Shown: positions 16,785-24,263 of the stretch, one piece after another
Layout of the letters: each line of letters starts with the position of its first letter
Position numbering within the stretch: position 1 is the stretch's first letter
DNA from: an uncultured Salinimicrobium sp.
GTDB lineage: Bacteria > Bacteroidota > Bacteroidia > Flavobacteriales > Flavobacteriaceae
Direction of reading: 5' to 3'
Assembly: GCA_946887075.1 (NCBI GenBank)
Contig: CAMPKA010000006.1
Location: 1 to 64,000 of the forward strand
Length of the DNA stretch: 64,000 nucleotides
The notes under the pieces: model-generated
Database searches by the model: none
Told to the model about the DNA's origin: nothing
The model's input: only the letters and a program-made list of their open reading frames with translations
Translations under genes and position numbers: made by a program

Positions 16785-17339
16785 ATGAAGTTTTTAAACA
16801 GATACCTGGCTATTTCCTGCCTTGCCCTCGCGGTGGCCTGTGGCGGTAAGGAAGAGAAGAAAGAGCAGATCACGGTTGGGGAACAGGGGACTCTGAACTC
16901 CGTCGAGGAACCTGAAGGATCCGAGTCGGGCGAAGCCTCGGCTGATCCGGTCCTGGCTGAGGATGGCGTAGTGGAAATACAGATCACTGCGAATGACCAG
17001 ATGCAGTACAGCACCAAGGAGATCCGGGTCAAGGCGGGGCAAAAGATCCGGCTCACCCTGAAGCACGTCGGGCAGCTCCCGGAAAGTGCTATGGGGCACA
17101 ATTGGGTGCTTCTGAAGCAGGGTACTGACATCACCGATTTTGCTCAGGAAGCGGCGACTGCGGCCCCGGACTACATCCCTTCCGGTGGAGCGCAAATTAT
17201 CGCACACACCGAAATGATAGGAGGCGGGGAACAGACCACGATAGAATTCGAGGCTCCTCCAGCAGGGACCTACGACTTTATCTGCAGCTTTCCCGGACAT
17301 TGGGTGATGATGCAGGGGAAATTCATCGTTGAGGAGTAG
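16785..17339 (+). CDS. Azurin-like cupredoxin lipoprotein
   Basis: This 184-residue exported blue-copper protein has a lipoprotein signal ending LALAVACGG, so it is membrane-anchored. A low-complexity acidic linker (about residues 25-58) precedes the cupredoxin fold. Copper ligands are visible: His in GHNWVLLKQG, Cys in FICSFPGHW, the following His, and Met in VMMQGKF. The spacing is azurin-like. It probably carries electrons in the periplasm. No cytochrome or reductase gene is adjacent, so its partner is unknown. Confidence 0.9.
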   Translation: MKFLNRYLAISCLALAVACGGKEEKKEQITVGEQGTLNSVEEPEGSESGEASADPVLAEDGVVEIQITANDQMQYSTKEIRVKAGQKIRLTLKHVGQLPESAMGHNWVLLKQGTDITDFAQEAATAAPDYIPSGGAQIIAHTEMIGGGEQTTIEFEAPPAGTYDFICSFPGHWVMMQGKFIVEE

Positions 17340-17364
17340 ACACAAGGCCCGAAAAAGAATGCTC

Positions 17365-17937
17365 TCAGAGGTCAAACCGGCTAACCTCCTGGACCTCCCC
17401 AGGCCTTTGATCGCCTAAAATCTCATTTCCGATCCTGATTCGAACCAGCCTCAGCGTGGGAAATCCTACTGCTGCCGTCATTTTCCTGACCTGACGAAAT
17501 TTCCCTTCCGTTAAAATAATGGAGATCCAGCTGGTGGGACCATGTCTTTCATCCCTCACCGGCCTTGCTGATTCAGGAAGTCCAGGCGGGAGATCCAGTA
17601 TTCGCAGCTTGCAGGGGCGGGTGAGATAAGGTTTGCCCCCGATGCTGATGGTGACCCCCTGTCGGAGCTGCTCAGCCCCGTACTGATCAAATAGCCCGTC
17701 AACCTGCACCAGGTATTCCTTTTCCACCTTTCCCCTGGTGACGAGGGTACTCAGTTTCCCGTTTGTGGTCAGCAGGAGGAGTCCCTCGGATGCTTCGTCC
17801 AGTCTCCCGACGGCCATGGTTCCCTCTGGAAAATCATAGAGTTCCCCCAGCAGACGCTTGTTTTTCCGAAGTCGCTGGTTGCTGATGAACTGGCTAAGGA
17901 AGCCACCGGGCTTATAGATTCGGAAGTGTCGGTGCAT
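17365..17937 (-). CDS. rluE: 23S rRNA pseudouridine synthase, RluE/RsuA family
   Basis: This 190-residue enzyme isomerises a uridine of 23S rRNA to pseudouridine. The catalytic aspartate lies in VGRLDEASEGLLLLTTNG. The first strand (HRHFRIYKPGGFLSQF), KVEKEYLVQVDG and EGKFRQVRKMTAAVGFPTLRLVR complete the RsuA-type set. There is no N-terminal S4 domain and the length matches the short RluE branch rather than RluB or RluF. It is convergent with the cupredoxin gene. Confidence 0.9.
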   Translation of the reverse strand: MHRHFRIYKPGGFLSQFISNQRLRKNKRLLGELYDFPEGTMAVGRLDEASEGLLLLTTNGKLSTLVTRGKVEKEYLVQVDGLFDQYGAEQLRQGVTISIGGKPYLTRPCKLRILDLPPGLPESARPVRDERHGPTSWISIILTEGKFRQVRKMTAAVGFPTLRLVRIRIGNEILGDQRPGEVQEVSRFDL

Positions 17938-18027
17938 GAGTCAGTTTGAGGACAAAGGTAGTAAGTTAGCGGGTCCTGACAACATTTCTCCCGGGGTTGG
18001 AGCACTGGAATTTCCCCAAAAGTGGGT

Positions 18028-18059
18028 ATTGTCCTCTATAGGGGTAAATTTTACTTTTA
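18028..18059 (+). promoter_or_regulatory. Possible promoter of the small RNA
   Basis: ATTG at 18028-18031 and TACTTTTA at 18052-18059 form a near-consensus -33/-7 pair with a 20-base spacer. The -7 element misses the final G of TAnnTTTG. Confidence 0.35.
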
Positions 18060-18065
18060 CCCTAT

Positions 18066-18158
18066 GAAACCTCTCCTGTTCTGGGGGCCATTAACATGGC
18101 TTCTTCAGGCGGAGAGGTGGAGTAAAAATCGGGGGTGTAGGGGCCCCGATTTTTTTTT
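18066..18158 (+). ncRNA. Candidate structured small RNA
   Basis: This stretch lies between the rluE start and the LuxR-type gene end, where no convincing gene exists. On the plus strand it could fold into nested stems: outer CCTCTCC (18070-18076) with GGAGAGG (18111-18117) and inner GCCAT-taac-ATGGC (18088-18101), and then ends in a strong intrinsic terminator. A promoter-like pair lies just upstream at correct spacing. A 33-codon frame from ATG 18064 runs through the terminator and is unlikely to be a gene. Expression is inferred, not shown. Confidence 0.45.
18125..18158. terminator. Strong, probably bidirectional terminator
   Basis: A 10-bp stem AAAATCGGGG / CCCCGATTTT (18125-18134, 18144-18153) is followed by a plus-strand run of nine or ten T residues. 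On the minus strand it has five T residues, so it may also end the LuxR-type gene at 18227. Confidence 0.85.
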
Positions 18159-18226
18159 GCCCTGATCGGACTTCCCTTTAGAAGTGAAGTACATCCGTCT
18201 TCCGGCCCTTTCCCAAATATCAGAAG

Positions 18227-18901
18227 TTAGAGCAGATCAAAGGCGCGGGCAAATCTGGTGAACTCATAAGAAGTTGAAATCCCGAGTTTTTTCTTGATCC
18301 TTTTGCGGTGGGTATGGACGGTATCTACGGAAATCTCCATTAGTTCTGCGATCTCCTGAGAGCTTTTTCCCTGGGCGACCAGACGCAGTACTTCCCGGGC
18401 GCGTTTCCCGAGTTCGAGGAACTTGTCGATATTGTCCCTGAAGAATTCGTTTTCCGCGAGAAACCGTTCCGCCTTGGTAGAGATATGCTCCATCCGGTCA
18501 ATGGGAAAACTGACCGTAACCACATGGCTGGGATGGCCGCCTTCTTCCTGATGGAAAATCCGGATCGACCCGATATACCAGACCCATTCCTCCCGCGCTT
18601 TATCCTTTAGCTGTTGAAAATAAGAGAATTCATCCCGTGGGTCCCGGGTGGCCAGGAGCCTTCTCAGCTTTCTGTTCAGCGCTTCTATATTGGCGTTATT
18701 GAAAAAACGCTCCCGGGTTCTCCTTTCGGTCTGTTGCTCCGAATCGTTCTGGATACCGAGTTCCTGCATCCCTCTCTGGTTGATCAGGATCGTGCTGAAT
18801 TTCATAGTCTCGGGACACACCCGGTGCACTTCGACCACCCCGGGCACCCGTTCCGCACAGGGTTTAAATCTCTCGAGTTTTTGTTCCAGTGATTCTTTCA
18901 A
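18227..18901 (-). CDS. LuxR-type transcriptional regulator (TTG start)
   Basis: This 224-residue protein has a C-terminal LuxR/GerE helix-turn-helix (about residues 160-215: REVLRLVAQGKSSQEIAELM then VDTVHTHRKRIKKKLG). The N-terminal part looks PAS-like, with SIRIFHQEEGGHPSHVVTVSFP strands. No upstream ATG exists before a stop, so the start must be the TTG at 18901; alignment with the neighbouring paralogue supports it. It shares layout and motifs (MEHISTKAERF versus LEHISRKAEKF) with the gene at 18979-19632, 77 bases upstream, so the pair is a tandem duplication. Targets unknown. Confidence 0.85.
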   Translation of the reverse strand: MKESLEQKLERFKPCAERVPGVVEVHRVCPETMKFSTILINQRGMQELGIQNDSEQQTERRTRERFFNNANIEALNRKLRRLLATRDPRDEFSYFQQLKDKAREEWVWYIGSIRIFHQEEGGHPSHVVTVSFPIDRMEHISTKAERFLAENEFFRDNIDKFLELGKRAREVLRLVAQGKSSQEIAELMEISVDTVHTHRKRIKKKLGISTSYEFTRFARAFDLL

Positions 18902-18978
18902 TGGTTCCCGGTTTCTGGTTCCGTTAAACTACAAAAAAATTAACAGACTTTTTAGAATTTTGAGGTCCCTTCTCCCGT

Positions 18979-19632
18979 TCAGATCAGATCAAAGGAGAAG
19001 GCATATTCCTTGAATTCATGGGTACTTGAAATCTCCAATTGCTGCTTGATCTTTTTCTTATGGGAGTTCACGGTTTCCGGGGAGATGTGAAGCTCTGAGG
19101 CGATCTCGGCAGAGCTTTTACCCAGGGCCACCAGCCGGAGTACTTCCCGACAGCGGTCGGTGAGAGTTTCAAAGCGACGACGGTTTTCCTTGTGAAAGCG
19201 GGCTTCCTCTGTAAACTTCTCTGCCTTCCTCGAAATATGTTCCAGGTCTCCTATGGGAACAGAAAGGCTTACGGTGTGAGACGGTACATCATCGGTGCAA
19301 TGGAAGACGCTCACCGAGGAGGCATACCATTCAAAGGGCCGGTTCTGCCGGAATTGAACCTGATGGAACAGCGTAAAGGTGGCCCCTGGTTTGTTGTCCC
19401 TGATCAAAGGGACGAGTTCCTGGAGGAACTCCTCCTTGAAGCTTTTCTTAAAGAAGCGGTCGAAATAGTTTTCCCCCACGCAACGCATCTCTTCCATGGT
19501 CAGCCCAAAGCGTCTCAGGCCCTCCCTGCTCATATAGATCGGATGGTACGCCTCGATCTGATGGATCACAGAAATTCCAGGCAGGAGATCAGCGCTGGCC
19601 GCAAATTGCCGGATCTTTTCATCAAGTGTCAT
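18979..19632 (-). CDS. LuxR-type transcriptional regulator, tandem paralogue
   Basis: This 217-residue protein has the same plan as its neighbour. A sensor-like N-terminal domain (GISVIHQIEAYHPIYMSREGL, SSVSVFHCTDDVPSHTVSLSVP) is followed by a linker with DLEHISRKAEKFTEEA and a LuxR HTH (CREVLRLVALGKSSAEIASEL, ISPETVNSHKKKIKQQL). It begins with a normal ATG at 19632. Both paralogues end in a conserved (Y)EF(T/K)xxAxxFDL(L/I) tail. No receiver domain is present, so they are not classical response regulators; the N-terminal domain may bind a small molecule or a protein. sbcC follows upstream in the same direction. Confidence 0.87.
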   Translation of the reverse strand: MTLDEKIRQFAASADLLPGISVIHQIEAYHPIYMSREGLRRFGLTMEEMRCVGENYFDRFFKKSFKEEFLQELVPLIRDNKPGATFTLFHQVQFRQNRPFEWYASSVSVFHCTDDVPSHTVSLSVPIGDLEHISRKAEKFTEEARFHKENRRRFETLTDRCREVLRLVALGKSSAEIASELHISPETVNSHKKKIKQQLEISSTHEFKEYAFSFDLI

Positions 19633-19694
19633 CTGGTGATTTTTTTGTCGTAGGGAACTTCAATATACAAAGTTTCAGTGATTTATGACGAACA

Positions 19695-22600
19695 TCAGCC
19701 CTTGATTTCCAGGGAGCTGTATCCCTGCCCATTACGGTTCAGGCGGATCTGGGTCGCAATCCGTTCTTTCAGGGACTCCACATGGCTGATGATCCCGATG
19801 GTCTTGGAGGATTCTGCCTGTAATTTCTCCAGGGTGTCCAGCGTCTGATCGAGCGTTTCTGGATCAAGGGTACCAAAGCCTTCGTCGATGAAAAGACTGT
19901 TGATCTCGACATTGCGGGAAGCCAGGTCGGATAGCCCGAGTGCCATGGACAGGCTTAGCAGAAAGGTTTCGCCACCGGAGAGCGTTTTGACCGAACGCCG
20001 CTGTCCCCCCATGTGGGCATCCACGGCCACCAGGCTGTCATCTTCTTGTTCAGTCGGTTTGTCGAGCTGATACCGGTCGCTGAGGTCATGAAGCCTCCTG
20101 TTGGCGAGCCGGATGAGGTGCCCAAGGGTCAGCTCCTGTGCGAAATCATTGAATTTCTTTCCGTTGGAATGGCCGATCAGCTCATTGAGGATCTTCCACG
20201 GTCTGACACGTTTCTTCTTTTCCTCCAGGTCCTGCTCCAATACCATGATCCTTTCCCTTCGCTCCTTATCATTCTTTATCTTCCGCTCCATCTCCTGACA
20301 TTTATCCTCTAGTTCTTTGAGCTCCTGTTTCCGGAGATGGCAATTCTCCTCGAGCTCCTCTGTAGCCGCTTTGGCGTCGTTTTTCCGCAGTTCCTCCAGT
20401 TGGGTTGTGAGCGTGCCCAGGGTGGCAAGTAGCTTTTCAGATTCCGTCGACAACCTTTCCTTGGTCCGCCTTAAATCGAGATAGCGGGATTCCGGCAAAA
20501 GGCGCTCCAGGGCCTCGCTCATATCACCGCAACCTGCGGCTCGGAGCTCGGGCAGGAGTTTTTCTTCCCAGGCGGTCATGTCAGCCTGGATGCGTTCCAG
20601 CTTTTTCCGGGTTTGCTTTATGGCTGTGGCCAGGCTCTGTTGCCGGTAGTCCAGGTCTCGCCAGGATTTCAGGAGGTCCCTGCAATCGGCGCTGATGTTG
20701 GTGCCGGTATAGAGCCGGTCAAGGGCCGTCTTGATCTCCTTCCCCTCAGCCTGGGTCGCGATCAGGGTTTCCAGCACCGGAATTCCGGCTTTTACAGCCG
20801 TCAGCTTTTGTTGTTCTGTTTCAAAACGATCCAGTTTTTCACAAAGATCGAGCTGCTGTGACAGGAGCTCATCCCAGTCGGGTTCTCCCGGTGACATCCA
20901 GTGTGCATACCGGGTTTCGAATTTCTCAGAAAGTGCCTCCAGCCTTTTTTCCTTGGTCCCGAGAATTTCCCGCACTTCCTTCAGGCGGTCCTCAAAGTGC
21001 CGCAGACTTGTCTTTAGCCCTGCCAGTTCCGCCTTTTTCCGGTCGAGTTCCTTTCGTACCCCGAGGATTTCTGGCTCGAGTCCTGGTTCCTTTTCGGGAA
21101 GATCATGGGCGTAGGGATGTTCCAGAGCTCCGCAGAGCGGACAGGGTTCTCCGCTTTGCAGTGCATGACGGTGAGTTGCCAGCTCCGCCTTGAGGATCTG
21201 GAGTTCCTTTTTAGCTTCCAGCTTTTCCAGGCGTTCCTCCAGTAGTGCTGCCTGGTTCGCGGCAGCCTGATTTTTAGGCGGCAATTCCTCCAGCTGAGTC
21301 AGCAACTGGTTTACCTCCTTTCCCAAGGCGGTGGTTTCTGACATCAGGACATTTCGTTCCCGGGCGTCCTGCCTTGCATCCCTGAGATGGTCACATTGGT
21401 ATCTTAATCGCTGTTTCTCTCCCGGAATATCATCCAGGGTGACCTGGTTAAGATCGGTCCGGAGACCTTTTGTTCTTTCCTCCAGCTGTGCCGCTATTTT
21501 CCTGAGCCTCTCGAGATCCTCCTTCAGGTTCTGGCCCAGCTGAAATTCCAGCCCCCGGATCTCCAGGCCGAACTGGGTCTCGAGCTCTCTGTACTTTCTG
21601 AGCTTATCCTCGCGGCGGACCTGAAGCTGTCTCACGCTTTCCTCAAACTGATGGAGATGTGCCTCCACGTTTTGTTCCTCCGGCTCTTTTCGTGAGAATG
21701 CCGTAATCTTTTTCAAGCAGCTCCGGCGGCTCTCCCTGATCTCTTCTGTCTCTGTAAGTTGCTCGGAAAGCTCTTTTTCCCGCTCCACCGCGCTGGTATG
21801 AAGGTGTTTCCAGGTCCGCAGGTGCTCCGCAAGGGGTTGTAGCTGCTCATGATGCTTCATCGGCTTTCCGTGGGTCTGCTCAAAACTGCTCAGTTCCCCT
21901 GAAATTTTTTCCTTTTCAAGCTGGTGCTGTTTGATCTGTCTTTCCTGTCTGCTGATCTCTACCCGAAGTTCCAGATTCTTTTCCAGAGCCCTGATGATCT
22001 CCTTGAGCGGGAAACAGTCATTTTGCTTGCTCAGGAGCTCCTGCTTAAGCTTTGAGAGGATATCCTCCTGGAGGAGTTCTTCCTGCAGCAGTTGCAGCGT
22101 TCGGGAGATCTCATCGATCTCCGTATGCTCCTCCCGGAATTTCCGGTGCGCCATTATGCTGATCTCCCGATAGATCTCCGTTCCGGTGATCTGTTCCAGA
22201 AGGGCCCCGCGATCCTCTTTCCTGGCTTTTAGGAAATGGGCGAATTCCCCCTGGGCCAGAAGGACGGATTTGATGAACTGATCATAATTGAGTCCGATCA
22301 GCTCTTCGTTTTTGGCCGGTACCTGGGAACGGTTCAGGTCAAAGGCCTTTCTGGTGCTGAGATCGAACACCTGCATCTCATAATCCCTCAGGTTGCCCGT
22401 TCTGGCCGTGGAAATGCTCCACTGGGACAGGAAGGTCCCCTTTTTGCTTTCATAGGTTACCCGGGCAAAGGCTTCCCTCTGGTTCCGGGTGATGATCGCA
22501 CCGCTCTTTTCAAGGATGCTGTTGCTGATGCTCTTTTTCCCGGTCATCAGCCGTGGTATCTGGTTATACAGGGCCAGGGCGATCACATCCAGGAGGGTGC

Positions 22601-22730
22601 TCTTACCGCTTCCGGTCGGTCCGGTTATGGCAAAGAGGGAGGCTGTCGAGAAAGGCGGTCTGGTGAAATCGATCTCGTGGGTCCCCTTCAGGGAATTGAT
22701 GTTCTGGAACTCGATCTTCAGGATTTTCAT
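19695..22730 (-). CDS. sbcC: Nuclease SbcCD subunit C (Rad50-like ATPase)
   Basis: SbcC is the SMC-like ATPase of the SbcCD nuclease, which opens hairpins and processes DNA ends. The 1011-residue protein has Walker A (GPTGSGKSTLLD) near the N-terminus, long coiled-coil arms rich in EL/EE heptads, a zinc hook CPLC at about residue 528 (EPCPLCGALEHP), the ABC signature LSGGETFLLSLSMALG and Walker B SLFIDEGFGTLDPE at the C-terminus. All ATPase parts are intact. It overlaps sbcD by four bases (ATGA), so translation is coupled. Confidence 0.97.
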   Translation of the reverse strand: MKILKIEFQNINSLKGTHEIDFTRPPFSTASLFAITGPTGSGKSTLLDVIALALYNQIPRLMTGKKSISNSILEKSGAIITRNQREAFARVTYESKKGTFLSQWSISTARTGNLRDYEMQVFDLSTRKAFDLNRSQVPAKNEELIGLNYDQFIKSVLLAQGEFAHFLKARKEDRGALLEQITGTEIYREISIMAHRKFREEHTEIDEISRTLQLLQEELLQEDILSKLKQELLSKQNDCFPLKEIIRALEKNLELRVEISRQERQIKQHQLEKEKISGELSSFEQTHGKPMKHHEQLQPLAEHLRTWKHLHTSAVEREKELSEQLTETEEIRESRRSCLKKITAFSRKEPEEQNVEAHLHQFEESVRQLQVRREDKLRKYRELETQFGLEIRGLEFQLGQNLKEDLERLRKIAAQLEERTKGLRTDLNQVTLDDIPGEKQRLRYQCDHLRDARQDARERNVLMSETTALGKEVNQLLTQLEELPPKNQAAANQAALLEERLEKLEAKKELQILKAELATHRHALQSGEPCPLCGALEHPYAHDLPEKEPGLEPEILGVRKELDRKKAELAGLKTSLRHFEDRLKEVREILGTKEKRLEALSEKFETRYAHWMSPGEPDWDELLSQQLDLCEKLDRFETEQQKLTAVKAGIPVLETLIATQAEGKEIKTALDRLYTGTNISADCRDLLKSWRDLDYRQQSLATAIKQTRKKLERIQADMTAWEEKLLPELRAAGCGDMSEALERLLPESRYLDLRRTKERLSTESEKLLATLGTLTTQLEELRKNDAKAATEELEENCHLRKQELKELEDKCQEMERKIKNDKERRERIMVLEQDLEEKKKRVRPWKILNELIGHSNGKKFNDFAQELTLGHLIRLANRRLHDLSDRYQLDKPTEQEDDSLVAVDAHMGGQRRSVKTLSGGETFLLSLSMALGLSDLASRNVEINSLFIDEGFGTLDPETLDQTLDTLEKLQAESSKTIGIISHVESLKERIATQIRLNRNGQGYSSLEIKG

Positions 22731-23953
22731 AGGCTGGTTGATTTGGTGTGCTCCTGCAGGACCTCCTCCATCAGCAGGTCAAAAGCATGGATTACCTGAT
22801 CCTTTGTCTGCACCTCCATTTCCTGGGTGGAAAGTAATTCCAGGAAAACCTCCTTCGGACTCAGATCCTCCAGGCTCTGTGAGGTCTCAGAGGTATCCTC
22901 AAGACCCTGGGGCCTGTTCTCAAAGCTCGCCCTGTGTTTGACGATCCTGTAGCCCGGCATCGAAAACCGGCTGACCAGCTCATCGAACTCGAAGAGCTGC
23001 TGGGCGTTGTAGCGGGGTTCGGTAAGGACCACCTCCAGGAGGCTTTCCAGCTGCCCGGGTTCGGAAAGCTTTCCCAGGCTTTGTTGGAGCTGTTCCAGAC
23101 TGCCGCTGATCTTCCGCAGGCTCCTAAAAGCCGGTACCGGAATGCTTTCGGGCTCCCATCCTTTTTCCGTGTCGAGCAACAGGACTCGTTTCTGATCGCT
23201 TCGCTCACTGAAGGAGAGTGGGATGGGCGATCCGCTGTAGAAGGCCGGAACTGCCGCTGAAACCCGCTGGGGTCGGTGGATATGGCCAAGGGCGATATAG
23301 GAAAAGTCTTCCCCGAATCCCGAGGAATCGAAAGCTGCCTGATTCCCGAGCTGAATTTCCCTTTCACTCTCAGAGGTCTCTACTCCCGCGGTGAACAGAT
23401 GGCCCATGGCAAGTACAGGTACTCCGGGATAATGGCGAGCCGAGGTTTGCCATACATCCTGAAAAACCCTTCTGATCCCTTGCCTGGTGGCAGCCAGTCT
23501 CTCCTCATAGGTATTGCCGTCAGAACTGGTGCGCAGGTCTGAATCCCGAAGATAGGGAACGGCAGCCACGATGAGCTCCGGCTCGTCAGACATGGCCACC
23601 GGGACCAGCAGCTCCGCCGGATCCTCCGGAAGTCCACCGATGATATGGATATCGAGCTCCCTGAGGATGTCTCCCGGGGCATTAAGCACTGCAGGGGAAT
23701 CGTGGTTCCCGCCTGTAATGATGACCCGGCAGTTCTGCCTGCGAAGACGGCGCAAAGCCTGGTAGTAAGCCCTTCTTGCCTCGGAAGCCGGATTGGCGAG
23801 GTCAAAGATATCCCCGGAGATCAAAAGAAGATCAATCTTCCTGCTTTCGATCACCTGGCATAGCCAGTCCGTAAAGAGATAAAAGTCGGGAAGGAGATCG
23901 TATTTATGGAGTTTCTTGCCTATATGCCAGTCGGCAGTATGAAGGATTTTCAT
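22727..23953 (-). CDS. sbcD: Nuclease SbcCD subunit D (Mre11-like)
   Basis: The 408-residue metallophosphoesterase is the nuclease partner of SbcC. Metal ligands are visible in MKILHTADWHIGKKL, LLISGDIFDLANP, VIITGGNHDSPAV and the late ALGHIHRPQ. A C-terminal region (about 290-408) carries the SbcC-binding and capping parts. It is the first gene of the sbcDC operon with a good promoter directly upstream. Length is typical. Confidence 0.97.
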   Translation of the reverse strand: MKILHTADWHIGKKLHKYDLLPDFYLFTDWLCQVIESRKIDLLLISGDIFDLANPASEARRAYYQALRRLRRQNCRVIITGGNHDSPAVLNAPGDILRELDIHIIGGLPEDPAELLVPVAMSDEPELIVAAVPYLRDSDLRTSSDGNTYEERLAATRQGIRRVFQDVWQTSARHYPGVPVLAMGHLFTAGVETSESEREIQLGNQAAFDSSGFGEDFSYIALGHIHRPQRVSAAVPAFYSGSPIPLSFSERSDQKRVLLLDTEKGWEPESIPVPAFRSLRKISGSLEQLQQSLGKLSEPGQLESLLEVVLTEPRYNAQQLFEFDELVSRFSMPGYRIVKHRASFENRPQGLEDTSETSQSLEDLSPKEVFLELLSTQEMEVQTKDQVIHAFDLLMEEVLQEHTKSTSL

Positions 23954-23975
23954 GTACTAAAGCGGTTTTACGGGT

Positions 23976-24006
23976 TCAATTTAACAGAATCTTTTACTTC
24001 TGCAAA
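23976..24006 (-). promoter_or_regulatory. sbcDC promoter
   Basis: The minus strand carries TTTG (24006-24003), a 19-base spacer, and TAAATTGA (23983-23976), close to the TTTG-N19-TAnnTTTG consensus. It lies 22 bases before the sbcD ATG. Confidence 0.65.
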
Positions 24007-24263
24007 CCCTGGAAAAAAAGATCCGGTGATTCCCGGGGGGACTGCCCGAACCGGGAGGTGCCAAAGATGTCCCGGGAGCCTAGAGAAAAGTTAAATTCTG
24101 CGGTGGCAGCTTTTGGCTTAACAGTCCTTTAACAGCGGGAATTATTAAATATATATAATTTCACGCCAGTTTTTCATAGCCGTGCCCAGGGATTGGGAAG
24201 GCAGGGCTGATCTTCTCCCAACTCTTCCGGAAAAGATTAGAACCGGGATTTATAAATTTCCAT
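24007..24263. other. Intergenic region upstream of CheB-CheR kinase fusion
   Basis: The 310-base gap between divergent sbcD and the CheB-CheR fusion holds the sbcDC promoter and, near 24145-24165, a short AT-rich run (ATTAAATATATATAA) that may be part of the fusion gene's promoter. No exact TAnnTTTG match, repeat, or RNA gene was found. Confidence 0.4.

Noticed and set aside
18064..18165. A 33-codon plus-strand frame starting MKPLLFWGPL
   Set aside because: It reads through the terminator stem and T-run, and the stems explain the sequence better as RNA structure.
23906..24094. Plus-strand open frame across the sbcD promoter
   Set aside because: It overlaps the sbcD start on the opposite strand and has no recognisable protein pattern.
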